Source: Sphagnum compactum (Eukaryota > Bryophyta > Sphagnopsida > Sphagnales). From it: 64,000 bases of DNA. Shown piece after piece: positions 9,993 to 21,144 of this stretch; within the stretch, counting starts at the first letter, position 1; the number at the start of each line of letters is the position of its first letter. Made by a program: the position numbers and the translations under genes. The notes beneath the pieces are model-generated. The model saw nothing but the letters and a program-made list of their open reading frames with translations, had not been told where the DNA came from and made no database searches. The stretch spans positions 10,784,875 to 10,848,874 of the forward strand of contig OZ234495.1 of the NCBI GenBank assembly GCA_965153455.1, given 5' to 3'.

Positions 9993-10640
9993 TAAAGCCT
10001 CATGGTGGGAACATTTCCAAAACAAGGGCCTTAGTATGAGGCGGTAGCTAAGTGAAGCTTCACTTGTGGGAATGTGCTTCGTTCTTCGCCTTTACCCATT
10101 GTAAAGCACAAGGCAAATAGTATCATGAACTTAAACTCCAATCACACTTGGAGGTAGTAGGTTTGTCAATTTTTGCCCTACCTTTGTGAATAGGTGGTTT
10201 GTGGAAATATAAAGTTACATATTAATATCTTACCACTAGTCACTTCGCATTTTCGAGTTGGAGTCACACCTATTCATGATGGAATTACATCTTTTGGACC
10301 TTTGATTTTTCAACATTGACACTCATATTTCTTTTGCACTATCTCTCTTTTCTTGACCAATAGGTTTTTTTATTTGTCAATTTGATCACTTGTTTGTTGT
10401 TTTTATTATTATTGTGTTTGCTTGTTTGCCATGGACAACAATGAATTCATGATTGTAGTGGGGACAATAGTTTTGTTAATAGAATTTTTTTTGCTTATTT
10501 GGGAAAGTCCTAAGTTGTCCACCATTTTTACTTTTTGATTTCGAAAGTTTAATGTTCAAATATTGATTGCACAATGTTTTTTTTTTTTTTTTTTTTTGGC
10601 ACAATTTTCATTTGTGATGCAACTTGATTACATTGACCAT
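9993..10640. other. No gene recognised; poly(T) tract
   Basis: AT-rich sequence with short decayed segments and a T-run at about 10577-10597. Nothing coding was recognised. Confidence 0.5.
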
Positions 10641-10699
10641 GAACATTGGATTGTTATGAGTAAAGTCACAAAACATGACTTGATTTTTTATGATTTTGC

Positions 10700-11170
10700 T
10701 TACAAAATATGTTGATTCTCAATGGATTGAAAACCTCTATATGTTTAAAGAAACATTCTTTGATAGAACAAACAAAATGAAACCATTCATATCCAAGATA
10801 GATACAAGGTATTGCCTTGAAAATTGATATGTCTTACCATATGTGAAAGGTGCAATAGATGGCACCCACATATCTATTTCAAAACCCAACATTCCTTTTG
10901 TAAATGATTATTACTTTTACAAAACATGAGGATATTCTATTGTTTACCAAGTAATAATCAATCAAAAAAAATGTTTATTGACCTTTTTGTAAGCCTCCCA
11001 AATAATGTGAATGATTCAAGGGTTTTACATAAACCAAATCTTTATCAGTGAATTCAATATGGAATCTTTTTAACATGGAAAACAGCCTATAAGGGTTTCA
11101 CCCTTTCCTCCCAAAGTATATGTCAATCATTGCTTGTTAAACAACATAGAGCCTACACACCTCAATGGAG
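10700..11170 (+). pseudogene. PIF/Harbinger transposase remnant
   Basis: Conceptual translation gives WIENLYMFKETFFDRTNKM from about 10717. From 10849 follow GAIDGTHISISKP, then DYYFYKT-stop-GYSIVYQ, then FIDLFVSLPNNVNDSRVL. This order (GAIDGTH, YYSxVxQ, DxxVxxPGxxND) is characteristic of the HARBI1/PIF DDE nuclease, supplying two of the three catalytic acidic residues. A TGA replaces a codon after YKT, a second stop follows at about 11050, and frames shift afterwards; the glutamate region is not legible. No flanking TIRs or 3-bp duplication were identified. Confidence 0.8.
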
Positions 11171-11229
11171 AAAATGAGTTTGGAATGGATGTTTTAATTT
11201 TTATTACCCAACACAATTTGATGACCAAA

Positions 11230-11420
11230 TGATTCAATCATTGCACTAAATGGCAATTGAAAAGATTCAGTCACCCCAAGAATGTCTATCAAATAGTTTC
11301 AATTATCACAAGTTGGGCAATCAAAAATTATCAATCCACCCTAAGTTTAGTAATTGAAAAATTTTAATCACCATTACAATGGTGACCAAATTTATTTTGG
11401 TCACCATGTGTTTAAATGGC
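11230..11420. repeat. Degenerate ATTGAAAA / TGGTCACC repeat patch
   Basis: Short alternating motifs (CAATTGAAAA, AATCACCAT, GGTGACCAAAT, TTTTGGTCACC) resemble the interior array of the TIR element at 15825-18452. It may be a fragment of the same element family. Confidence 0.5.
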
Positions 11421-13184
11421 AGCCTTAATGAAAATGAAATTTTCTTGCGTTTGTTTTGATGAAAAATTGATGTTTTTAGAGGATGCCAATGTGACACCTG
11501 ACACAACATGGGTGCGTCGCGTCCATTCTCATAACCTTGGCCTTTTTCATTTATAAATTCATTAAACACCATAAATTGTGGTGCCATAGAAATTAATGAA
11601 GATGGTAATGCAATTGTAAATTATGTTGTAAATGAATTATGCAAGTCATGAATCTATTTCAAGAAATGAGATACCTTTAAACATTAGTGAAGTTGATGTA
11701 TTGGTGAGGATTTTTGTTTTTGACATTGAACTAACTAAATGAATTTATTAGATGTATTTTAGACGTAGAAGCATTGTAGAAACTTCTAAATATTTTCAAT
11801 CATTGTTTTGCCAGGAAAAGGTTTAGTTTTCAAAATGAAGTTGATAACAAAACTAAATGCCCATCCACCTTCTAAATTGCCATTAGATAGGTTGAAATAA
11901 ATGCAATATAAAACATGTGTAAAAGCTTCTTTTAAATGAGAAGACCATGAAATTGAAGAGGTGGGTTTGTTTTATGACGTTGGTATTATTATGGAAGATG
12001 GTAAATAATTAACAAGGTACTTAAGGTGCATGCAAAAAAATTATAAAACATCTTAATATAAAGGTAGAATTGTTGACCATATAAAGCTTGTTAAGTTGAA
12101 TGATGAAGGTATAAAGATATTACCAAAATATTGCAAACAAATTAGAGGACTTCATTATTCATATGGTGGTTATGGTGGTCATGAAATTGACATTATCAAT
12201 TTGAGTTCCATAATATGTCTGATCACTTTGACAAAAGATGTAGAGACATGACTTTTTGTTGGCACAATAGGACAAGATAGTTTTGAACAAATATGTGAAA
12301 ATTGAACAAAAACCAAAGGCAAAATAATGGCAAAAGGTGTACAAATGCATCTACACTAGCTCCACCACAAGCATGTCCAACAATTTCACCATTGGTATAC
12401 TCAAGATCCTTGTTGCCAATAAATAGTTCACAAGTTCCTCTTGTCACTAGACATGGGAGATGAACAACATGGCTTGCACAATACTAATCAAAGTACGAAA
12501 TTTCATCATAAAATACATCTCAACTTTATATCATTTGAATTTTATTACAAGTAATTATAAGCATATAATAAATTATAATAATCCTAGAATAAGCTTTAAC
12601 TAATTTTCTTATGATGTAGCCCCCTCTTTATTATAGGGGAGTTGCCATCTTGGGAACTAAACCTTTAGTTGGAGAATACAAAAAAAAACATTTTTTCTAG
12701 CCCTTTTTGTGCAAGATGCAATTTTTCTTTCACAAAACTAATATCTTAGCCTTAAAATAAAAATTGTCACCTCACAATTTAAAGAATAATAAAATACAAA
12801 AATACATTTGTAAACTACCCATAGATTATGGAACATAGAAGATTGAGCTCATGGTTGGTGTTGCTGATATTGGGTAAAACCATTCAAATAAGTGAATTAT
12901 AATTAAATGAGGTTCAAGTAAGGATTTTTGTTAAAATCAACTACAACTAAAGCTAAATTACAAGTGATATGATCTATAGGTGTTATATTCATATAGGTAT
13001 GGATCAAATGTTGTCCAGAATTATGCCATTTCTTTGGTATATAAGTGGAATTACACATTTTGTTATAGACGAATTGAATATTCTTCAAGGATATGCAACT
13101 CACATTGTCTTTGCATCATGAGGCATGTGGTAGTGATCATGATGTTTTTTAGTTCTTGGTTTTATTTGTTGTTATAATCTCAAA
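11421..13184. other. No gene recognised
   Basis: AT-rich, with many stops in all frames. Short open frames at 12159-12447 and 12903-13177 have no recognisable content. Probably old transposon sequence, partly downstream of the Harbinger remnant. Confidence 0.5.
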
Positions 13185-13189
13185 GTTAG

Positions 13190-13573
13190 TGTTGAATAAA
13201 TTTAGTTTCAATGAATTCATGGATTCAATGAGTAGCTTCTAGAAACTCTTCAACTATTGCCATGTTACAACTTTGCATGCTATGTTACTACTGTGCATGG
13301 AAAAACTGGCCATCAACATATGATTTTATTTATTTTTTCTACACGTAAAGAAGGACCACAAACAATATATATGTGTAATAATCATATATGAGCAACATGT
13401 CAAAGAGTTTTGGAAGGATGTTTTTGACACACATTATGCAATAGCTATTGAGTTCTTAATGCACTTTAATTGTACAGATGCATGGCACACTTGAATAAAT
13501 TTGTAGATTCTATTTTTATGATTCAGACTACCAACATATAAGAGCATCTACCAATTTTAACATTACTTCAATA
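13190..13573 (+). repeat. Copia 5' LTR
   Basis: Begins TGTTGAATAA and ends TTCAATA, about 384 bp. It aligns along its length with 21145-21518, for example AGCTTCTAGAAACTCTTCAA and GATTCAGACTACCAACAT. Differences are scattered throughout, which points to an old insertion. Confidence 0.9.
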
Positions 13574-13586
13574 GGTTATGGGCCCA
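13574..13586 (+). other. Primer binding site, half-tRNA initiator Met type
   Basis: GGTTATGGGCCCA directly follows the 5' LTR. It is complementary to the anticodon-arm region (TGGGCCCATAACC) of initiator tRNA-Met, not to the tRNA 3' end. This is the cleaved-tRNA priming known for Drosophila copia and for Osser of Volvox. Sequence match seen; mechanism inferred from the family. Confidence 0.85.
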
Positions 13587-13759
13587 TTAAACATCTATTT
13601 GGTGCAATAATTACAAGTTGAAATAATCATGTGTAGTTAGTGCATGCACATTGTTGAAGCTGAACATGGATTGAGATCTTGGGAATGTAGAATGATATTC
13701 AAGTGAAAATTTTCATTTGTGGAAATTCCAAATGCAAGCCATCTTCAAAGGATGAGGCT

Positions 13760-14540
13760 TGATGTCAGTTATAAATGCCACAAACTTGAAACTTGTCATT
13801 GGAAATGCTGATTAATTAAAAAAGGATAACATTGCTATGAATCTTCTTTGTCAGGCTATTAATGGGAAGTTCTCGAATTTGCTTATGAGTTGTGATACAT
13901 ATGTTAGCATTTGGCAAAAATTGCTAACCATCCATGAATAAAAGGCTATTGAGAATGTTCATCATTTGTAGGAAAATTTTTATGACTACAAAAATGAAAA
14001 AAGAAAAAGGGATGGCCACTTATCTTGGAAAAATTAGTTGCGAGATTTTGGAAATCATGCTTTCATTGATAATGCTATAATAACAAAGATCAATTATAAT
14101 CTCTTTGAATAATATGATCTTTTGTTGATAGCGTGGGATAATATGAAAAGAAGAAAAGACTTTTACACAACTTATTTTATGATTGTTGAAGGAAGAAACC
14201 AAGTTGAAAAGAAGAATTGCAAAAGATAAAAATGTTGGAAAAGCAAAATCATTTTTTAGCAACAATTAATGCAAAGGACAACTTGTAAAAGGTTCTCAAC
14301 AAGGGTCATTTCTTGGTTCTGGAAGTTCAACTAGACCACCACTCACTATTGAACAACAATAAGAATGAACAAAACCAATAATGCATTGAAAAAACGTACA
14401 TGTTGTAATCATTGTGGTGTGCATGGGCATTGGGCTAGAAAGTGTCCAATAAATAATCTTTTGAGGCATAATGGCGATTTGAAGAAGGAAGATGTTGGAT
14501 TAGCAAATGTAGAAGGACATGTTTTGTAGCACCAATTATT
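13760..14540 (+). pseudogene. Copia gag remnant with zinc knuckle
   Basis: Broken gag frame upstream of a clear nucleocapsid zinc knuckle, CNHCGVHGHWARKC, at 14404-14445 (CX2CX4HX4C, all four ligands intact). Stops and shifts surround it. Confidence 0.8.
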
Positions 14541-14599
14541 TGAAATAATGTAAATGAAGTGTTTGAGCCATTCGCACGTGCATATATGGCCATCATTGA

Positions 14600-15824
14600 T
14601 AAGTCTTCTAGTGATGGAGATTGCTAGTATGCAAATACGGGTGCATCACAACACATGACCTACCATTGTCATTGGTTCACAACTTTTGAACCTATGGCTA
14701 TTGGAAGGATGAAAGTTCATGTTGCTGGAAATCATACTATATGGGCTGAAGGTCATGGAGATGTTCAAATACTCACATGTATCAATGGTGAAGGAAGCCT
14801 AAGGTATTGAAAAATGTTTTGTATGTTCCATTTCTTAAAAAGAATTTGTTCTTTGCAGCTATTTTGGCTTGCAAAAGAGCCAACACTACATATGACAAGC
14901 TTGGTTATACCATGCATAAGAATGGGAAGATAATTATGCAAGGAATCTTGCAGAACATGATGTATCAATTAAACATCAAGATTATTCTACCTACATCATT
15001 AGTCAACTTTGTTGCATCATTGGGGACTAGTACATCATTAAATGAAATTCAAAGCTTGGAACTTTGGCATTGTCGGTTGGGTCATGTGAATAAGACCATG
15101 ATTAAGAAGATGGAGATCTTAGGAGCTGTTGATGGTCTCCAAATCAATAACAAAGTTGAAGAATTTTGTCATGGTTGTGCCCATGGAAATAATCATAGAA
15201 CATCATTCTTGGAAAATCTTGTACATCGGAAAGCATATGAACTTGGACATTTAATCCACACTAATGTGTGTGGACTAATGAACATAGATTCAAATGTAAG
15301 GTGTAGGTATTATATCATATCCAAAGATGATTACATAAGTTATTAGATTGTTTAATGCATCAAGAAGAAATTTGATGAACTTTGACATTTAAAAAAAATG
15401 GTTAACCAAGTACACACAAACATTCATTATCAGATACACATTCTTCGGAATGATTGTGGAGGTGAATAAATTAATAAGTTTTCCAAAAGTTTTTGAAAAA
15501 AGAGTTGATCCGACACAAAATGACAACACTTCACACTCCCAAACAAAATGGGAAGGTTGAGCAAGATAATTGAACAATCATGGGGTGTGTTTGAAGCATG
15601 TTACATCACAAAAATATGCTTTAAAATTTTTGGGCAAAGGCCACACATTGTGCTATCTACATCCTTAATAGGACAAACATTAGAACATTAAACGAAAAAA
15701 CTCAGTTTGAAGCATGGATTAACACAAAACCTTTTATAGCACACATGAAAGTTTGGAAGCATTTACTATGTCCATGTTCTTAAAAACTTGCGCACAATAA
15801 GTTGGATTCCAAGAGTTAGCTTGG
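14600..15824 (+). pseudogene. Copia protease and integrase remnant
   Basis: The protease active site reads YANTGASQHMT at about 14630. The catalytic aspartate of DTGAS is replaced by Asn and a stop precedes it. The frame 14807-15346 holds the GAG-pre-integrase motif LELWHCRLGHVN and the zinc-binding CHGCAHG, then the start of the integrase core. Later pieces (ILRNDCGGE; FTLPNKMGRL for the usual HTPQQNGRVE) are broken by stops. The integrase C-terminal piece is cut by the TIR element at 15825; reading across the insertion restores a copia-like segment (KLDSKS-stop-LG joined to LFMVYFNESKVYRIWDV). Confidence 0.88.
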
Positions 15825-17137
15825 GGGTGAAAGCACACTAAGGTGTAACTTTTTTAAGCACATATGGAAATCCATAATTGCCTAAATTAACACTACAAAA
15901 GTAATGCGATGGTAGGATACCTTGAATCACATAAATCATTTTGCAAGTTATCATTAGAAATTCATTATTAAAAAAATTCCAACCCTATTTTACCTTACAG
16001 AGAAGTTAACTTTGAAATATGAGCTCCTAAATTATTACTTCCATTAAAGGAAGGACTTAATGGGGAAAAACCATAATTCAAAATACATTAAAAAATTTGG
16101 TCATCAAAATACTCTCAGAAAGTTTTTTCTAGTATCAATGTTACCACACCATATTATCATTGAGTCCTTTATTCAATAAAAAACATTATTTGAAGATGCA
16201 TGAAATCCATATTCATTGATTATGGACTGTTACAAGTTTTTGGGTATTTCTTAAAAAGTCCATTATGTTATGACAATTATGCAATGTGATTATGTTGTAT
16301 ACACAATTATAGTGTTGAGTCCTTTATTAACTTAATCATTTATATTTAATCACATGGCCAATTATAAATTTCAAAATCTTGTAAAACCTACCTTATGACA
16401 ACTAGGGACGCACCTTTGCATCATGTTAGTATAGGGTCAACCTAAGTCAAAAGCACTTTTGGATTATTTGGGGCAAGCTTATGGGCGACCAAAATTGGAC
16501 CCATTTCAGTCATCATAAACCTTATAGTGATTGATAAAATTCGGTCGTTGTACCTTGTTGCGACCAAAAACTTTTCAATTGTCACATGGTATGATGACCA
16601 AATTTCTTTAGTTGTCAAACCTTGCAGCGATTGAAAATTTTTGGTCACCATACCTTGTGGCAACTAAAAAACATTTCAATCGCCATAGTGTTTCGTCGTG
16701 CATGATAATTTTTAGTCGCCACAAGGGGGTGACCAAAATGGGACAAGGTGTGGCAATCAAAATTTTTTGATCGCCATCCTACCATCCTTATTTTTCGGAT
16801 GGCGACCGAATTGTTTTAGTTGCCACAAAAGGGGGGTTGTCATATTTTTTGGAAATTTTTTGTTGCGACTTGTTGAGAGGTTCTTAAAAAACATGTGGCA
16901 TGCCCCCCTTTTTTGGCAATTGAAAAGTTTTGGTTGCCATTTAAAAAATTGTGACGATTAGTTGGAAACTATATTTTTAAAAATTGCCCATCCTTGTGGG
17001 GGATTGAAATAAACAAAAGGGGGTTTGTTATATTCCTCCTTTTTAAGTCTCCATTCGATGGTGGTGATCGAATTTAATAGTGACCAAAATGGTTTTGGTC
17101 GCCATATGATGGTAGGGACCGAATTTTCGTACGCCCT

Positions 17138-17452
17138 TGCCTTTTATTCTTTCTTCTTTCATCCCCTCTCATTTTTAAAATTTTTTTTGGTTACTAACCC
17201 CATTTTTTGTTTTGTTTTCCTTTTTCTTTCGTTTTTGCCCTGTGTTTTCTCCGTTCTTTTTTTGTTCCCACCCCGAACTTTCCTTTTCTTTTCATCTTGC
17301 CTTTTTTTTTTTCACTTTGCTTAGTCTTGCCAATATCTTCCCCTTGTTTTTATTGTTTTTTTTCCCTTTTTTTTCCCACTCTTCTTCTTCCTCAATTTTC
17401 CCTTCCCTTTGTTCTTATTGCCATTTCATGCCATTCCCTCCCATGCTTTTTT
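17138..17452 (+). repeat. Polypyrimidine tract
   Basis: About 300 bases dominated by T and C on the plus strand (CTTTTT, TTCCCT, TTCTTC runs). The F/L/S/P-rich open frames here (17025-17548) are products of this bias, not genes. A purine-pyrimidine asymmetry of this size could form triplex DNA. Confidence 0.8.
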
Positions 17453-17861
17453 AAGCGACTAAAAAAATTCAGTCACCATTCAACATACCCACACCATTGG
17501 ATGGCAATTGAAATTCTTTGGTCACTTAAGAGGTCAAATGGGCGATGAATTTTTTTTTTCCAAAATGATAGCACATGTCCCACCCCTTTCAGTTACCATC
17601 CAACGGTGGGGGTATGTCAAATGGTGACTCAAATTTTTCAGTCACTTTAAAGGGAAAGGCACATGTAATATCATTTTTGAAAAAAAAAATCATCCCCCCC
17701 ATGTCTTCTTGGGTGAATGAAAAATTTCAATCACCATCGATGGTGGGGGTGTGTTGGATGGTGGCTGAATTTTATGGTGACCAAAAAAATTAAAAATTTA
17801 GTTGCCATCCAAAACACCCCCATTGTCCAATGGTGATCAAATTTTTTCAATCGTCAAGAAA

Positions 17862-17892
17862 GGGGTGGGGGGGGGGGGGGGGGTGGGGGTGG
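17862..17892 (+). repeat. Long G-run, possible G-quadruplex
   Basis: AGGGGT is followed by an uninterrupted G-run of about 18, then TGGGGGTGG. Four or more G-tracts are available for a quadruplex. Run length may be affected by sequencing error. Confidence 0.75.
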
Positions 17893-17894
17893 TG

Positions 17895-17947
17895 TGTCAT
17901 ATGTTTTTGGAAAGCCCTCTTTGAAGGCTTTCCAAAAACATATGACA
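17895..17947. repeat. Perfect 22-bp hairpin, 9-nt loop
   Basis: Arms 17895-17916 (TGTCATATGTTTTTGGAAAG then CC) and 17926-17947 are exact reverse complements around CTCTTTGAA. The flanking G-run and the CCCCC at 17949-17953 extend the palindrome loosely. Confidence 0.9.
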
Positions 17948-18083
17948 TGCCCCCTTCTATGGTGACCAAAAAGTTTCGTTCACCAAAGAGGGGTGATCAA
18001 AAGAATTTCGATTATTGTAAGGTTGGCGATTGAAAATTTTTAATCACTATAGGGTTGGCGATCAAAAATTTTCGAAATCCATA

Positions 18084-18235
18084 CACTACAACAAAAGGTG
18101 TCCCTGTACACCAAAGTGATTTCATTGGATTTTGAATGAATTCATTAGTTGTAATGAACGGGGACTAGTGAAGAAGCAATGAATTCACTAGTCTAGTGAA
18201 CGAGGACTAGTGAACTACACCCACATTTTGTAGTA
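18084..18235. mobile_element. Small CACTA-like MITE
   Basis: Starts CACTACAACAAAAGG and ends CACATTTTGTAGTA. Subterminal CTAGTGAA/TTCACTAG motifs repeat several times, as in CACTA elements. Its left end aligns with that of the 2.2-kb element at 50384 (both have TTTCATTGGATTTTGAATGA-like sequence). Flanks ATA and ATG give only an approximate 3-bp duplication. It lies inside the 15825-18452 element. Confidence 0.7.
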
Positions 18236-18452
18236 ATGATAGGATTGGCGATCAAAATTTGTTTTCAATTGCCATTTGTAATAGAGGCTGCCCAAATGTC
18301 AATGAAAAGTTTCTTACGTCTAATCTAATAGACGCGATGGACGCGGACGAAAATGGATGTTGATGTGAAACCTTACACAAAATGGCCACATCACGTCGGT
18401 TTTAACAACCCTGGTGACAACATTTTATGGATAATGTAGTGTGCTTTCACCC

Positions 18453-19810
18453 TTGGGCTTTTCATGGTCTATTTTAATGAAAGCAAAGTTTATCGAATTT
18501 GGGATGTTGTGCAATGAAAGATCATGCCATCAGGTGACCAGAGTTGTCATGGTTGATGAACGTATGAATTAGTCAATCTCTTTGACTAATTCTATTAGAA
18601 AATCCAACATTGTTGCCTTAGTTGACATGACAACACCATTAACTATTGGATGATTAGAGTAGTTGGAGCAAAATGTCTCATCCATGGAAGAAATTCTAGT
18701 TAAATTTCATCCAATACATTCACTTGATCAATTCATTGTAGATCTTGAGATTGAGTTGGAACATACTTTGGAAATTAATAGGTCTACAATGTTGATCAAC
18801 AATTTGCCAGCACAAACACGATAAACTTTTACTAAATTTGGTGATTGGATTTACCCACCAATGCATGCATGTAGTGCTTCTAATGTTGATCCATTCATGG
18901 AACCAACTAAATATTTAAAAGAACTATCATTTCTCCACAAGCACGAGAATGGAAGATGGCTATGGAAGATGAAATGAAATCTAGGCTTGGTACAAAATGA
19001 TACATGGGATCTTGTAAATCTACCATTCGAATTTCTCGCTGTCAGTTGTAAATGGGTTTATAAGTTGAAGTTAAAATCAAATGGTAATGTACAAAGTGGA
19101 TTGCTACAAAGTTAGACTTGTAGCTCATGGCTTCACACAAACCTATGGTTTGGACTACATAGAAACATTTGCTCTAGTGGCACGATTGGATTCAATTCAA
19201 ATCATTATAACAATTGTTGTTGTGGAAGATATGCACATGGTGTAATTTTGACATCAAAACAACGTTTCTTTATGGTGACATTTCTGAAGAGCTATACAGA
19301 GGCCAAACAAAAGGGTTTGAAGATTTTCTTTCTCCACATAAAATGTACAAGCTTCAAAAATCCATTTATGGATTAAAACAAGTTTCTTGTAATTGGAACC
19401 AAAAGTTTAATGAATTTTTGGTGCGACAAGGACTTGTTCCCATTACTATGTGTCTATACATGAGTGGTCTTCCCCCAAGCTAATTTTGGTCATTTTTGTA
19501 GACGATGGACTTGCATGTAGTATTTCCATAGATCACATTATTTACACCATTAAACCACTTGTAAATACTTTTGACATACGAACAAATGAACCAGATTGTT
19601 AAGTTGGTTTTCAGATCAAATGTGATCATTTCCACCATCTTTTGTACATTGAATGCATCATTAAGAAGTTCGGTTTTTTAGATGCAAACTTAGTGTTAGT
19701 ACTTGTGAACAACAATACTCATAGCAACTTAAAGGTTGATGTGGATGATGTTGACATTACATTTCCTTATCAAAAAATAGTGGACAGCCTTGCATTTGTT
19801 AGTCTTGGCA
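18453..19810 (+). pseudogene. Copia integrase end and reverse transcriptase remnant
   Basis: Resumes the copia polyprotein after the first insertion. Recognisable segments are AMEDEMKS and CKWVYKLKLKSNGNV before 19100, then RLVAHGFTQTYGLDYIETFA, then FDIKTTFLYGDISEELY (frame 19214-19483) with KLQKSIYGLKQV, then the catalytic box LVIFVDDGL at about 19490-19515. The region up to SLGT at 19810 is the usual connection domain. Several stops and shifts separate them. Confidence 0.9.
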
Positions 19811-19814
19811 CATG

Positions 19815-20461
19815 GGGCAAAAACGTCCTTGGGTGGACCATTAGGAACGTCACAATTTGATTTTCCTAGACCCATCGAACTTTGAAAAGTCATAGGAAAT
19901 ATTTAAATAAATTATTTCATTATTTTTTTTAATGAGTACATTTATTAGGTTCCATAGATTTTGAAAATTTGATAATATCAAAAATATTGTGTATATTGAT
20001 GTTCCTAATCATTACATTTAGAAAAAATTCCAAGAATATAATGATGGCCACCTTTCCTTGAACTTTTTGGTTAGGAACACAAATTTGAAACATGATTTGA
20101 GAATTTTCTCGGGAATTTATTTTTTTTAAGGTAATTTGGAAGTCATTCTACTTTTAGGTTTTTATTAGGAAATTAATCGAATAAGTATAATTTAGTTATG
20201 AATTTCCAAAATTAAGAATATCAATTTCTGAAGGGGCCATTTTAATTAGGAATTTTTTTTAACAATTTTCATTTTCTAAAATTCCAAGATAAATTTCGAG
20301 CCATAAATTAATGCATGCAATTGATAAACATGAGAAAAACAAAATTTGTAATTGTGAAAACATTTCAAGTAAAGGGCCTAGGAAAACAATTTGTGCATTT
20401 TTGGTTCCTTAACCGTTCTTGGAGGTGGTTCCTAGCGATCCACCTAAAGATGTTTTTGCCC
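19815..20461. mobile_element. TIR element, 4-bp target duplication CATG
   Basis: The left end GGGCAAAAACGTCCTTGGGT pairs with the right end, which in reverse complement reads GGGCAAAAACATCTTTAGGT, with continued similarity for ~35 bp. CATG flanks it at 19811-19814 and 20462-20465. Excision restores the copia frame across SLGT into PNIIYVVSKAV. Length 647 bp. Non-coding interior. Different TIR sequence from the 15825 element, but the same GGG start and 4-bp duplication. Confidence 0.88.
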
Positions 20462-20465
20462 CATG

Positions 20466-21084
20466 ACCAAACATCATCTATGTTGTGTCTAAAGCAGTTA
20501 AGTTTTTGGTTTAGCCCACTAAAACTCATTGTGTTGCTGTCAAATGCTTCTTGAAGTGTACTTGAAAGGTTTTTTACATCTTGCTGTATGCTTTGGAGGT
20601 TCTAATATGAATCACTCTCTCACTACCTATTGTGATGTCGATTACATGCTGCTAACTTGATGACATCAAGGCAAGGAATGGTTACGTGCTGTTTTTGAAC
20701 AATGGTCTAATGAGCCAAGGAAGCCACAAGCAAACTTGCACTTTTGGGTCAACCTCTAAAGTTCAATACATTGCTAGTTTTGTGGCAACAAAAGAAGTTG
20801 TTTGGATGCATCGCCTTCTATCTTGCTTTGGACATCCACAATTGAATCCCACACCTTTGTTATCTAACAATCAGAGCTACATTTGCTTGGTTTACAATCC
20901 TGAGTTTCCTAGATGCATCAAGGACATTGACATTCAATTTCACATTGTTCAAGAAAAACAACTTGCAGGAGAAATCAACATGTCTTATGTTTCTTCCAAG
21001 CACCAAATTGTAGACATCTTCACCAAAGGCTTGCTAGCAATCAAGTTTCAACCACTAGGTAATCTTCTCAAGGACTTACTCTAG
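20466..21084 (+). pseudogene. Copia RNase H remnant
   Basis: After the second insertion come PNIIYVVSKAV and HCVAVKCFLKC, then the open frame 20686-21084 with GSTSKVQYIASFVATKEVVW, LLSNNQSYICL, RCIKDIDIQFHIVQEKQL and VDIFTKGL. These are the standard copia RNase H and C-terminal motifs. Confidence 0.92.
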
Positions 21085-21132
21085 TTGACCAAGATCAAAG
21101 TGAATGAGAGTAAAAAATTTATTCACTATTGA

Positions 21133-21144
21133 ACTGAGTGGAAG
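21133..21144 (+). other. Copia polypurine tract
   Basis: The purine-rich stretch GAACTGAGTGGAAG (about 21131-21144) ends exactly at the 3' LTR start, the expected place for the plus-strand primer. Confidence 0.7.

Larger units (their letters stand above)
16430..18070. repeat. Degenerate TTTTGGTCGCCA array
   Basis: Many diverged copies, in both orientations, of a motif like AAATTTTTGGTCGCCA / TGGCGACCAAAA. Spacers are irregular (about 25-60 bp). It makes up most of the interior of the surrounding TIR element. Confidence 0.75.
15825..18452. mobile_element. TIR element, 4-bp target duplication TTGG
   Basis: Ends are GGGTGAAAGCACACTA and its reverse complement TAGTGTGCTTTCACCC, flanked by TTGG at 15821-15824 and 18453-18456. 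Removing the element plus one TTGG rejoins the copia integrase frame, so the boundaries are firm. Length is 2,628 bp. The interior has no transposase; it is a degenerate array of (A)TTTTGGTCGCCA-like motifs, a pyrimidine-rich tract, a G-run and a perfect hairpin, with a small CACTA-like element nested at 18084-18235. Superfamily unknown. Confidence 0.88.

Noticed and set aside
15895-16080. A further copia integrase segment (VGYLESHKS-like)
   Set aside because: It lies inside the TIR element; the true copia continuation is at 18457 and restores the frame.
17025-17548. Open frames of 80-113 codons rich in Phe, Ser and Leu
   Set aside because: They translate a polypyrimidine tract in several frames; there is no domain or codon signal.
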